A stretch of DNA of 64,000 bases from Bdellovibrio sp. UBA4095 (GCA_002381805.1 DFXZ01000014.1:241277-305276); one strand, 5' to 3'. Numbered from the stretch's first letter, positions 1 through 7,273 are shown. Numbers and translations: made by a program. Notes: generated from the sequence alone by a model not told the origin.

Positions 1-2
1 AA

Positions 3-89
3 TCCAGCCTTAATCGCGGGATGGTGTTTAATGAAAGTAATAATGCCGATTCATTTATATCTCGCATGAAAACACGCCTACGTCAGTAA
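3..89 (+). CDS. C-terminal tail of a gene cut by the window edge
   Basis: An open frame enters from the left edge and ends at a TAA at 87-89, giving a polar, basic tail that finishes in SRMKTRLRQ. It is followed 11 bases later by an inverted repeat that looks like a transcription terminator. That arrangement is what makes me call it a real gene end. The other two frames on this strand also stop early, so the frame choice is only moderately supported. Too little is visible to name a family. Confidence 0.4.
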   Translation, partial: SSLNRGMVFNESNNADSFISRMKTRLRQ

Positions 90-100
90 AGTACGCCCAA

Positions 101-126
101 GAGATCCTGCTTAACGGTAGGATCTC
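101..126 (+). terminator. Terminator-like hairpin
   Basis: GAGATCCT and AGGATCTC form a perfect 8-bp stem, extended to 10 bp by a G-T and a C-G pair, around a short TTAACG loop. It sits just after the stop codon at 87-89. No clean T-run follows, so it may act only as a 3-prime stabilising hairpin. Confidence 0.5.
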
Positions 127-137
127 TATCCGGTTCT

Positions 138-302
138 TTAGTATTTAAGAAACTTTGGACTTCCCCACGTTTCAGACCTTGATTCATAAATTAGCTTCGC
201 TTGAGCATTCAAAATAGCGGTGTGGATATCATCCACATGGCTTCCAACCGCCCACATTGATACAATTGCAAATGACCATAGAATTAAGTTTGTTAAATTC
301 AT
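138..302 (-). CDS. Small single-pass membrane protein, coupled to the recombinase-like gene
   Basis: A 54-residue frame that starts at the ATG at 302-300 and stops at 140-138. The start overlaps the stop of the preceding gene as ATGA. A GGGAGAG ribosome binding site lies about five bases upstream. The first 21 or so residues (MNLTNLILWSFAIVSMWAVG) form a hydrophobic helix, and the rest is polar and ends in SPKFLKY. Coupling and the ribosome binding site support translation. I recognise no family. Its position directly behind a recombinase-like gene suggests it belongs to the same small accessory unit. Confidence 0.55.
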   Translation of the reverse strand: MNLTNLILWSFAIVSMWAVGSHVDDIHTAILNAQAKLIYESRSETWGSPKFLKY

Positions 303-832
303 AACTTCTCTCCCTTGATGATGATTTTTTTGGATTCAAAACGTGCGACGATCTTTTTGACCGCCTTGTTGTGCCACTCTTTTGCCTTTCGAGGCTTGAT
401 CTTCTTTCCATTCAAATAGCGAGTGATGTCATTGGCGTTCATGCCTGACTTCCATTGTCGGTGGATTTTCAATAGCGCGTCGTATTCGATTGGGTTCATT
501 ACTAGCTCACCCTGGAAGTAACAGTAGCCGAACGGTGGAGGCGCCTTGGTCTTCCGGATACGCCATTGAGCCACCTGCTCTGGGGTCGGATCAGACGGGC
601 GAAGTTCCAAGCCAGCCTTCAATAGGATGTCACGCACTCTAGTTTTTGAAATATTCAGCTCTTTAGCGACATCTCTTAAAGTCAGTCCCTTTTCATAAAG
701 CTCGACACATTCCCGCGAATTATCTGCCTTAATTTGAAAATTTACTTCAATGAAATCGCTAACTTGGAAAGGTTCGCATAATAGCGGCGTCGGGCGACCA
801 ATTTTAAGCCTTAAGAGGTGATCGCGCAGCGA
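299..832 (-). pseudogene. Recombinase-like protein, 5-prime truncated or without a standard start
   Basis: The minus-strand frame is open from about 832 to the TGA at 301-299. The first usable start (GTG at 637) falls inside a helix-turn-helix, so it cannot be the original one. The upstream part reads CVELYEKGLTLRDVAKELNI, a resolvase-style HTH. The downstream part has PPFGYCYFQGELV, a long helix and a W-x(5)-V-x(2)-IVARF ending, like the recombinase (zinc-ribbon-preceding) domain of large serine recombinases. No N-terminal resolvase catalytic domain is present. No ATG, GTG or TTG start exists upstream of 637 in this frame. I read it as a truncated remnant or as a protein that uses a rare start. 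Its stop overlaps the start of the next small gene. Confidence 0.5.
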
Positions 833-852
833 TTAGCTCTTAAGGCTTTTTT
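806..852 (+). terminator. Strong intrinsic terminator with no gene before it
   Basis: AAGCCTTAAGAG (806-817) pairs perfectly with CTCTTAAGGCTT (837-848), and six T bases follow (847-852). A nested ATCGC-GCA-GCGAT hairpin sits in the loop. The orientation is plus strand. No plus-strand gene ends nearby, so it may end a small RNA, or it may be a regulatory hairpin on the 5-prime side of the minus-strand recombinase-like gene. Confidence 0.7.
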
Positions 853-904
853 CGTTTGAGAGACAGGATTTGAGTCTGTCGATCAAAACTGGGTCGCAGG
901 TTCG

Positions 905-1085
905 CTCACCTTAGCAGGATGCTAACGTGAGGGTGCCGAAGGCAGGGCGAAGCCCCGAGGGCCACGACGGCCCGAGCCCCATCAAGCTCCGCAAAACAAA
1001 AATCCAAGTAAAAAGAAAACGGCGAGTTGCAAGCGAAGCGAGCAACAAGCCAGAAAAAAAAGCGACTCGCGAAGCGAGGAGCCAG
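905..1085. repeat. Array of stable GAA-loop hairpins
   Basis: Consecutive stem-loops fill this GC-rich stretch: CTCAC-C-TTAGCA / TGCTAA-C-GTGAG (905-931), GCC-GAA-GGC (935-943), GGGC-GAA-GCCC (945-955), GGGCC / GGCCC (959-973), a nested GGC..GTTGC-aa-GC-GAA-GC-ga-GCAAC..GCC (1021-1051) and CTCGC-GAA-GCGAG (1066-1078). Three of them contain GCGAAGC, known as an exceptionally stable single-stranded DNA mini-hairpin. The rest of 853-1202 shows no convincing gene. It could be a structured RNA, a recombination or replication site, or the end of a mobile element. Confidence 0.6.
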
Positions 1086-1202
1086 ACCACAAATACCAAG
1101 ACATTAAAGTCATGCCCCGTTTAGCCATTGAATCGCCAAAGCCCGATCTACATCTCATCCAATAGCTTTGTTCATTAAAAGCATATCCATAGTTCCAACA
1201 AT

Positions 1203-1766
1203 TCACATACGTAAGCATTCCGACGAAACATGGCCTAATTTCTTAATAGATTCCTCAGCACAGATGTCTTGACGTCGATTTGTTATCCGACTGCAGTCAC
1301 TGGATACGTGTCCCATCTTTTCCAATGAAGCGATGGCGCAACGGCCCCCCTCACTAAGTCGCAAACATTCACTAGTGACATGACCCATCTTTTCAATTGA
1401 TCGAGCTGCACACATATCTTGAGCGGAGTTTTGAATGCGAGTGCACTCGCTCGTGACGTGACTCATCTTTTCTAGGGAAGCGATGGCACAACGGCCACCC
1501 TCGTTAAGTCTCAAACAGGCATTAGTGACATGACCTAACTTTTCAATAGATCGAGCTGCGCACATATCCTGAGCATCGTTTTGAATGCGAGAGCAATCGC
1601 TAGTGACATGACCCAACCTTCTTAAAGAGGCTGAAGCGCAGCTACTTCCGGCGACGTCTTCCTCAGCATGGCATGAATAGCGTTTGCCTTCGCGAATGAT
1701 TTCAAATGAGTCAGCATATGAAAACTGAGTTGCCAATAACGTAAAAACAATAACAAGACTTTTCAT
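1203..1766 (-). CDS. Secreted protein with alternating cysteine repeats
   Basis: 187 residues. I start it at the ATG at 1766, which has GAGAAG upstream and gives a clear signal peptide (MKSLVIVFTLLATQFSYA). After a short N-terminal part the protein is a tandem array of two alternating units, about 26 and 24 residues. One type reads GHVTSDCSRIQNDAQDMCAA and the other GHVTNACLRLNEGGRCAIAS, each with two cysteines and followed by a SIEKM or SLEKM end. There are five full repeats and a last partial one. The even cysteine pairing suggests small disulfide-linked helical hairpins in the periplasm or outside the cell. No known family comes to mind. The same periodicity is visible in the DNA, so the array grew by duplication. 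Confidence 0.8.
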   Translation of the reverse strand: MKSLVIVFTLLATQFSYADSFEIIREGKRYSCHAEEDVAGSSCASASLRRLGHVTSDCSRIQNDAQDMCAARSIEKLGHVTNACLRLNEGGRCAIASLEKMSHVTSECTRIQNSAQDMCAARSIEKMGHVTSECLRLSEGGRCAIASLEKMGHVSSDCSRITNRRQDICAEESIKKLGHVSSECLRM

Positions 1767-1905
1767 ACACTTCTCTTTTCTTCTGGTGTTAAAAGAACTC
1801 CACTCACCCACCAAAGCAAAGAAAGTGCCAGATATATTGACACCGATATTTCAAAAGCAGGTGGAGAAAAAATTCGTCTCAATTCTATGCACCTCAAAAT
1901 TAATA

Positions 1906-1935
1906 TTGATATGTGCAGATAAATGCACATATGAT
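1906..1935 (+). promoter_or_regulatory. ArsR-gene promoter with operator in its spacer
   Basis: TTGATA (1906-1911) and TATGAT (1930-1935) are 18 bp apart and look like -35 and -10 boxes. Between and overlapping them is the perfect palindrome ATATGTGCA-N6-TGCACATAT (1909-1932). Transcription would start near 1942, which is the first base of the ATG, so the message may be leaderless. A repressor bound here would block RNA polymerase. Confidence 0.65.
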
Positions 1936-1941
1936 ATCTTC

Positions 1942-2277
1942 ATGTCCAATCAAAAGAAAAAGCAACAAGCGCTTAAGGATTTAGTGCAAGTCTTCGACTC
2001 ACACTTCTTCAAAGCTCTAGCTGAACCCGTTCGGGTCGAAATCTTAAAGTTTCTTCTTATCAACGGCAAATCCGATGTGGCTACAGTTGCACTCGACATT
2101 AAAAAAGACCGTTCTGTCCTATCCAGGCATCTTCACTATTTGGCTGAAGCAGGTCTTCTAAAGCACGAAAAGATTTCGCGGAACTCTTACTTTGAGATCG
2201 ACGCCGATGGCTTCCGAACTAAAGTTTACGCCCTCTTCCAAAAGGTTGATCGAGCTATTACGGACTGCTGCCCTTAA
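1942..2277 (+). CDS. ArsR-family transcriptional regulator
   Basis: 111 residues from the ATG at 1942. The frame is open further upstream, but that part has no ribosome binding site and would run through the operator. The winged helix is clear: an ALAEPVRVEILKFLL helix (about 25-40), then a DVATVALDIKKDRSVLSRHL recognition region, then the wing ISRNSYFEID. The protein ends in TDCCP. A Cys-Cys close to the C-terminus and a cysteine-poor core hint at metal or thiol sensing, but this is inference. The gene is probably autoregulated through the palindrome upstream. It controls the membrane-protein gene that follows, which carries a second copy of the palindrome. Confidence 0.85.
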   Translation: MSNQKKKQQALKDLVQVFDSHFFKALAEPVRVEILKFLLINGKSDVATVALDIKKDRSVLSRHLHYLAEAGLLKHEKISRNSYFEIDADGFRTKVYALFQKVDRAITDCCP

Positions 2278-2289
2278 AAAAATTTACTC

Positions 2290-2317
2290 TTAAATGTGCA
2301 CACAAATGCACATTTAA
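2290..2317 (+). promoter_or_regulatory. Second ArsR operator
   Basis: TTAAATGTGCA-N6-TGCACATTTAA is a perfect 11-bp inverted repeat. It shares the ATGTGCA-N6-TGCACAT core with the palindrome before the ArsR gene. It lies between that gene and the next, just ahead of the AAGGAGATC ribosome binding site. Confidence 0.75.
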
Positions 2318-2330
2318 AAAGGAGATCAAT

Positions 2331-2903
2331 ATGAATGATGTACTCATGATAGCAAGCTCCTGGACGCTAATCCTGTTCCTCGGTCTTTCTATATTTGATG
2401 GAATTTATTACCATTTGTGGCTTTTTCGACTACAAGAGCGCGAGGACTCAAAATTCGAACATGCCACTCATACGTTGCGCGCGGTACTATTCATTCCAAC
2501 CTTAATTCTTATTTTCTTGATTGGCATGAGCGGAGTGGCCTTGTGGGTGGCAATTCTAGTTCTATTATTCGATTTAGTTACCGAAATCCTCGATGTGCTC
2601 AATGAAAGAAAGAGCCGAGAAACACTGGGAGGACTTCCCTCGGGTGAATATCTTATTCATATCCTGCTAACTACTTTAAGAGTCGCTGCTCTGACCCTGG
2701 CATTTGCGGCCCTACCTCGGGAAGCATGGCTTTTAAATACAAACGTGGAAATCATCTTACCTTCTATCTCCAAGCTCATCGCAATGCAGGCTCTGCCAGG
2801 CGCAATTCTTATGGCAGGACTTCATATTTATTTAATCTATGATCCTCTCTTTATTTCGAAAACTGAGGCTTTTATCAAGGGCAAATGCTGCCTGAGGGAT
2901 TGA
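2331..2903 (+). CDS. ArsR-regulated polytopic membrane protein
   Basis: 190 residues with about five hydrophobic segments (roughly 5-28, 48-66, 68-88, 108-128, 150-172), so an inner-membrane protein. A strong AAGGAGATCAAT site precedes the ATG. Charged loops carry EREDSKFEHATHTLRA (about 36-51) and DVLNERKSRETLGGLPSGEY (about 86-107). The tail is GKCCLRD, so both this protein and its regulator end near a Cys-Cys. It sits 53 bases behind the ArsR gene with an operator in between, so its expression very likely responds to whatever the regulator senses. I do not recognise the family. Transport or redox functions are both possible. Confidence 0.75.
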   Translation: MNDVLMIASSWTLILFLGLSIFDGIYYHLWLFRLQEREDSKFEHATHTLRAVLFIPTLILIFLIGMSGVALWVAILVLLFDLVTEILDVLNERKSRETLGGLPSGEYLIHILLTTLRVAALTLAFAALPREAWLLNTNVEIILPSISKLIAMQALPGAILMAGLHIYLIYDPLFISKTEAFIKGKCCLRD

Positions 2904-2960
2904 TGGTAAACTAAGAAGTGGCTCCCGTCTGTTGAAGAAAAATTTCTCCATTCAATCAAA

Positions 2961-3009
2961 CAAGCACAGCGCGATTCAGCTTCTGCCGATGAATCGCAGC
3001 AATATCTCC
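2961..3009 (-). repeat. 49-bp copy of part of the cytochrome b-like gene
   Basis: 46 of 49 bases match 4677-4725, which encode the IAAIHRQKMNRAVL stretch of the gene at 4543-5154. Here the same strand and frame read DIAAIHRQKLNRAVLV and then stop. The similarity ends sharply on both sides. The rest of the 2904-3208 gap shows no gene, apart from the promoter region expected ahead of 3209. It is a short duplicated fragment, either a remnant or a local conversion tract. Confidence 0.7.
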
Positions 3010-3208
3010 CATTTCGAAAGACTGACTTAGTCGCACCTCGGAATGCCAAAAGCTGTGCAGCAATCCAACTTCGTCTGGTCCTAAACCTTTAACTCAATAA
3101 ACCAATATAACAAAGGGACCTATCGTCTCATTTCGAGAACATGTGAATTTATTTTCTATCTTCCTCCAATATAAGCGACAATAGGAGTAGGAACCTAAGG
3201 GGAACATC

Positions 3209-4330
3209 ATGTTGAAGGCATTGTTCTTTATCTCTCTCATTTTTATAGTCTCAAGTTGCGGTTCGACAACACCATTTGAAGTGGATCAAGCGCAAATCGC
3301 TCAAGAAGCGGATGCCGACTCTTCCGGAAATCCAGCATCTTCCGAACCTACACCTACTCCATCACCGACTCCGACTCCAACTCCGACTCCGACGCCCGTT
3401 CAAAGCCGAGCCTTTGAAGGTGTACGCCCTTATGGACCTAAAGCTCCGTGGAATATTCCTGTCAAAAATCTGCCGATCCATCCAGAAAGTTCTAAATATG
3501 CCAAGCTTATTATGAACGAACCCGGCCAGCAATTTGAAGCCAGCTTTAGAAAGTACACTTACCCGGTATATAACGCAGCTGAAGCCACCGATATTTACTC
3601 CGTCGTAGATACAAACCGCTGGGGAAATCTTGGAGGAAAAACAATTCCTTTCAATCCTAGTTGGAAACAAAATGCCGGAACCGATGCTCAGATGATCATC
3701 CTTGATCCCGCAACTGGAAGAGAGTGGAACTTGTGGGAAGTCGAGATCGATAATAACGCAAAGAAAGTCTACATTGGTAACGGGAATCTTTGTCCCGGTG
3801 ACTACGTGACCAATAACTGGGACAATCCGGCCACCAAGTGCACAGGCTCCAGAGGCGTTGGAATCAATTACCTCGCCATGCTTGTACGTCCTTGGGAGAT
3901 TAAACAAGGAAAGATCGAACACGCTTTATCTATGCCGATCCCTGGAACATCTGGAAGCTTCTACGTGGCACCGGCCACGAAGTTAGAGCATCCAGGAAAA
4001 ACAGGTTCTATCCCTGAGGGAATGCGCTTTGCTCTGAATGTGACAGAGAAACAGATAGATGACTATGTGGCGACTTTGAAAACTACGGCGGAAGTTAAAC
4101 GGGCGGTGAAGATCATCCTCGTGGCCATGAAAGACTACGGTTGGTTTATTACTGATACCTCTGGCGCTCCAACGCTGCAATTCGAAGCGCCTGAGTCCGC
4201 TCGAGCCAAGTGGAATGCTCTAGGCATATTCGAAGATCAGACTCATCCAAGGTTTTCGCTGGGAGGTTTTATCACCGCTGATAAGATCATCACCATCGTA
4301 CCGAGCGATCAATACCCAGCTAGTCCATAA
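3209..4330 (+). CDS. Surface lipoprotein with Pro-Thr linker and conserved globular domain
   Basis: 373 residues, with AAGGGGAAC ahead of the ATG. The signal peptide ends in the lipobox VSSC, making residue 17 the lipidated cysteine. A low-complexity PTPTPSPTPTPTP linker (about 49-64) follows, then a globular domain of about 300 residues. That domain contains SRGVGINYLAMLVRPWEI and GKIEHALSMPIPG, the pattern of a conserved family of secreted proteins of unknown function that is also found in actinobacteria (recalled, not checked). The linker would hold the domain away from the membrane. The CCGACT repeats in the linker are prone to slippage, so its length may vary between strains. No catalytic motif is evident. 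Confidence 0.8.
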   Translation: MLKALFFISLIFIVSSCGSTTPFEVDQAQIAQEADADSSGNPASSEPTPTPSPTPTPTPTPTPVQSRAFEGVRPYGPKAPWNIPVKNLPIHPESSKYAKLIMNEPGQQFEASFRKYTYPVYNAAEATDIYSVVDTNRWGNLGGKTIPFNPSWKQNAGTDAQMIILDPATGREWNLWEVEIDNNAKKVYIGNGNLCPGDYVTNNWDNPATKCTGSRGVGINYLAMLVRPWEIKQGKIEHALSMPIPGTSGSFYVAPATKLEHPGKTGSIPEGMRFALNVTEKQIDDYVATLKTTAEVKRAVKIILVAMKDYGWFITDTSGAPTLQFEAPESARAKWNALGIFEDQTHPRFSLGGFITADKIITIVPSDQYPASP

Positions 4331-4375
4331 GATCCTCAATCGGCACTTAAACACCGCTAAGAATTTGGCCATCAT

Positions 4376-4404
4376 AAAAAAAGCACCACAGAGTGCTTTT
4401 TTTT
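4376..4404. terminator. Bidirectional intrinsic terminator
   Basis: A-rich sequence and GCAC (4383-4386), a CACAGA loop, then GTGC and eight T bases. It works in both directions. It separates the plus-strand lipoprotein gene from the minus-strand gene that ends at 4543. Confidence 0.8.
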
Positions 4405-4542
4405 CTTTCAGCCTCATGAGGCCCAGCGGAGAGGCGCCAACGGCTGAGGAGCAAACTGTTCTAAGACGAAAAATAGAAAACGCTCTAATGTAGGTTGAAG
4501 AGTATTTTCATCAGCTCAACCAAAGTATTTCGATACAATAAA

Positions 4543-5154
4543 TCAGGGCGTCAAAACTTTGTACGCCTCTGGAAAGCTGGCCGTTGAAAACCCATCCGTC
4601 ATCGCATAAATTATGGCAACGGCAACGAAGGCACCAAATATGACAATCGAAATAGACTGCGCAGCCACTCCGACCCCAAGCACAGCGCGATTCATCTTCT
4701 GCCGATGAATCGCGGCAATATGTCCGAAGAAGAAGAAGACGGACATTAGGTAGTAGGGAATAAAAAACAAACGATAGCCTTCAGTATTCAAACCCGCCAT
4801 GGCAAAGTAAGCATTCGTATCAAGCTTTAACCAATATCGACCAAACATAACGGCACTGACATGAACCACCAAAAAAAATAGCAGATAAGCCCCAGAGACA
4901 ATTTGTAAGAGAACCCATTTGTCCTGAACTCCACCTCTCTTCGCCAAAGCCAACCGCAATCCGCTGATCACTTGAATGACTAGCACAAGTATTAGCAAGG
5001 CTTCCACCACGGCGTTACGATAAACTTTTCGCAATATCTCCATTGTCGAGATATGGTTTTCAACACCACTTAAACCAACTAAATGATTTCCCAGATGCGC
5101 AAAAACAAAGAGGGCAAGAACTGCCCCCGCGAAATAATGAAAAGACTTCAACAT
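4543..5154 (-). CDS. Cytochrome b-like membrane protein
   Basis: 203 residues with five predicted membrane helices. GAGG stands before the ATG. Histidines are placed as in heme-b membrane anchors: FHYFAGAVLALFVFAHLGNH (H6, H20 and H24), VVHVSAVMFG in the third helix, and FGHIAAIHRQ in the fourth. The length and the helix pattern resemble succinate dehydrogenase/fumarate reductase cytochrome b subunits or a stand-alone diheme membrane protein. No flavoprotein or iron-sulfur partner is adjacent, so it probably works alone or with distant subunits. A 49-bp segment encoding residues near 144-159 is copied at 2961-3009. Confidence 0.65.
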   Translation of the reverse strand: MLKSFHYFAGAVLALFVFAHLGNHLVGLSGVENHISTMEILRKVYRNAVVEALLILVLVIQVISGLRLALAKRGGVQDKWVLLQIVSGAYLLFFLVVHVSAVMFGRYWLKLDTNAYFAMAGLNTEGYRLFFIPYYLMSVFFFFGHIAAIHRQKMNRAVLGVGVAAQSISIVIFGAFVAVAIIYAMTDGFSTASFPEAYKVLTP

Positions 5155-5238
5155 ATATCCTCAGCCAAACAAGGTTGTGTCCACTCTATCTATCAACACG
5201 GTCACAGTAAAGAGAGAACGACACACTCGACCATCTGG

Positions 5239-5598
5239 CTATTTACTGTTTACGAGGACGCTAAACCCACCGGTAGAGAATCTTTTCATCGAAAACAGTT
5301 CTTCCATCTCTTCGTTCATGGCCTCGAATTCTTTGTGGACTTTCTTATTGACCTGAACTGCATGAGCTTTTGATTTGTAAACGATAAAAGCAAAGATCAC
5401 CGTCTCGTCTTTTTTAAGCTTACAAAGCTTCGAGAACGGGATTCCATAAGGGATATCGAGTTTGTCGCCGACGCACTCGTAGTATTCCAACGCCCCGTGC
5501 TTCATCCATGTCTTCAATCCAAGAGTCGCCATCTTTTTATATTTCTTCATATTCTTTTTTGGAATAGGAATTAGAAATCCGTCCACATAACGTGCCAT
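5239..5598 (-). CDS. DUF1428 (YbaA-like) protein
   Basis: 119 residues, the usual size for this family. The start has an excellent AGGAGGG site seven bases upstream. The opening MARYVDGFLIPIPKKNMKKY, followed by WMKHGALEYYECVGDKL, is characteristic of DUF1428, a small cytoplasmic ferredoxin-like fold of unknown role. It also has the family's ETVIFAFIVYKSKAHAVQVNK strand-helix segment. It lies downstream of the toxin-like gene on the same strand, with a 79-base gap and its own ribosome binding site, so linkage is not certain. Confidence 0.85.
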   Translation of the reverse strand: MARYVDGFLIPIPKKNMKKYKKMATLGLKTWMKHGALEYYECVGDKLDIPYGIPFSKLCKLKKDETVIFAFIVYKSKAHAVQVNKKVHKEFEAMNEEMEELFSMKRFSTGGFSVLVNSK

Positions 5599-5677
5599 TA
5601 CAAACCCTCCTCTGTTTCCCTTAGTGAACCATGGAAAGAATTGTTTTTGGTATCAAAAAATGATGGGCAGCCAACGA

Positions 5678-7273
5678 TCAGTTCGCCTGAAGCAAATTGA
5701 TATGGGTGTCATCTGCCCAGTTATCCAAAAAGGGAGCGCCTTTGGGCGTGTTATTGCCATAAGGGTTACGAATGTCTTTGGACCACTTGGGTAAAGCAAT
5801 TCCGAGATCGTCCACCTTGAACGCTTCATAGTCGAATTTTTCATGGGAGGCGTCTGCGGGATATCGCACCGATTTGCTCGCATGGGGTTGAGGTCGGTAT
5901 TTACTGGTGGCGTCGCCATTCGGTTTCACCCTGACCATTCCCCCATCGGGATGCGTGTAAGCATCCATGATTATTTCCTGACCTTGAGAATCCAGCACGG
6001 GCTTTTTGGTCACCGGATCATGGACAACAGAGCGATGCTTTGTAAAACCACGACGGGCCAGCTCCCGATCCAACTGTTTTGCATTAAAGCCATCGATTCT
6101 TAAATTCTTAACTGAATCGCCATAGGTTAGGCCCTGCCGTATTTTTTTACCTGAGCTAAAGTCATTCAAGGCAGACTTAACATTCGGAGTGATCTTTTCG
6201 GACCAAATATCATCAGGGTGAGATTTCAGCCAGGCAGTAAACTGCTCATGACTCAGAGATGGATCGGGCTGCCCGGCAAAGCGACGAGAGGCTTTCATAG
6301 CGTCAGCAACCTTGTCTCCCGATTTCAGAAATTTAGAAAAACGCTGAAGCAGCGTCGCCGTCTGATAGCCCGGGGCAAGGACAGCAACTAGGACTTCGAC
6401 TCCGACTCCAGCAACAAAAGAACAGATTAAGTGGGCTTTTTCTTCCACAGGTAGCGAGTCAAAATTCCGAATGACTTTTCTAGCTTCACTCTGAAAGTCA
6501 GACATCAAGCGCGTCAAGTTGTCGACAGAGCTCGAAACGGAATTCCAGAAATCAGCAGGATCACGCAGGAGTTCTACAAATGACTTTACACCGTCGGTGA
6601 CTGCCCCGCGACTCCCTTCGAATGTTCCCCGCACACAAGGCAAAACTGACTGGAGCAACTCAGAGTCCGACATTTTCTTGATTCTCGAAGTAATACTTCC
6701 GATCTCATCATTGGTTTTTTCAATCACGGAATGATTTTGAGCAGCACAAATTCCTTCAGCTGCGATCGCTGAAGGAATCAGGATCGTGAAAAATCTTTTA
6801 AGCAAAGGAGAGTAAAATGCACGAAACCTTGGTGTCTTTTCCAAAGTCGCAATAAAACTTTGCACATCAGATTTTTTAAATCCTCTAAAAAACAATGCCT
6901 CCACGCGCTTATCATTAATTCGAATATGGTAAAGATAGCCTTTTTCATGCCTAAGAAGTTTGGCAATGGCACTTTTATCAGAAATTTCAATTCCTGATTT
7001 AAAGTAGATTTGACGGTTTTCTGAGCTATCGATCCAAAGATGGTCGATCCCAAGAGAGGAGGCGTGGTCGTCTGTCGATAAGGCCAGCGACACAAACTGA
7101 CCACCTGACCAATTCCTGAGTACACTGGCGACATGCGGAAAAGCCGTGATCGCTAAACTGGGAGATGCTCGATAAGAAAATCCAGAAATCTCATTATGAT
7201 TTGATTGAGCTGCCGCAATTCCGACCGAAAGTGAGATCAGAATCAGCACTAATATCTTAAAAAATTTGAGCAT
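5678..7273 (-). CDS. Secreted protein with polymorphic-toxin-like C-terminal domain
   Basis: 531 residues with a Sec signal peptide (LVLILISLSVGIAAAQ). Residues 25-165 form a globular domain, and a cysteine-containing helical region follows. A hydrophobic glycine-rich helix (LICSFVAGVGVEVLVAVLAP, about 283-302) comes next. The last 150 residues are polar and domain-like: GFNAKQLDRELARRGFTKHR, DAYTHPDGGMVRVKPNGD, RPQPHASKSVRYP, and WADDTHINL at the end. This composition and the modular layout resemble the C-terminal toxin modules of polymorphic toxins. The histidines of RPQPHASKS and THINL are candidate catalytic residues. I cannot name the toxin family. No dedicated immunity gene is obvious; the next gene downstream is a DUF1428 protein. 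In a predator it could be a prey-directed effector. Confidence 0.6.
   Translation of the reverse strand: MLKFFKILVLILISLSVGIAAAQSNHNEISGFSYRASPSLAITAFPHVASVLRNWSGGQFVSLALSTDDHASSLGIDHLWIDSSENRQIYFKSGIEISDKSAIAKLLRHEKGYLYHIRINDKRVEALFFRGFKKSDVQSFIATLEKTPRFRAFYSPLLKRFFTILIPSAIAAEGICAAQNHSVIEKTNDEIGSITSRIKKMSDSELLQSVLPCVRGTFEGSRGAVTDGVKSFVELLRDPADFWNSVSSSVDNLTRLMSDFQSEARKVIRNFDSLPVEEKAHLICSFVAGVGVEVLVAVLAPGYQTATLLQRFSKFLKSGDKVADAMKASRRFAGQPDPSLSHEQFTAWLKSHPDDIWSEKITPNVKSALNDFSSGKKIRQGLTYGDSVKNLRIDGFNAKQLDRELARRGFTKHRSVVHDPVTKKPVLDSQGQEIIMDAYTHPDGGMVRVKPNGDATSKYRPQPHASKSVRYPADASHEKFDYEAFKVDDLGIALPKWSKDIRNPYGNNTPKGAPFLDNWADDTHINLLQAN

Noticed and set aside
760..800. tRNA-like 3-prime end (GGTTCG ... 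CGACCA) before the orphan terminator
   Set aside because: The T-arm does not pair and no acceptor or anticodon stem could be formed on either side.
927..1124. Plus-strand open frame of 65 residues
   Set aside because: It runs through the hairpin array; the Arg/Lys-rich composition follows from the hairpin sequence, and no ribosome binding site is present.
1203..1766. Regular repeats that might be CRISPR
   Set aside because: Repeats are in frame in a protein and vary in sequence; no spacer-repeat structure.
3362..3922. Minus-strand frame of 186 residues opposite the lipoprotein gene
   Set aside because: No ribosome binding site, and it covers the Pro-Thr linker in antisense; the plus-strand lipoprotein is well supported.
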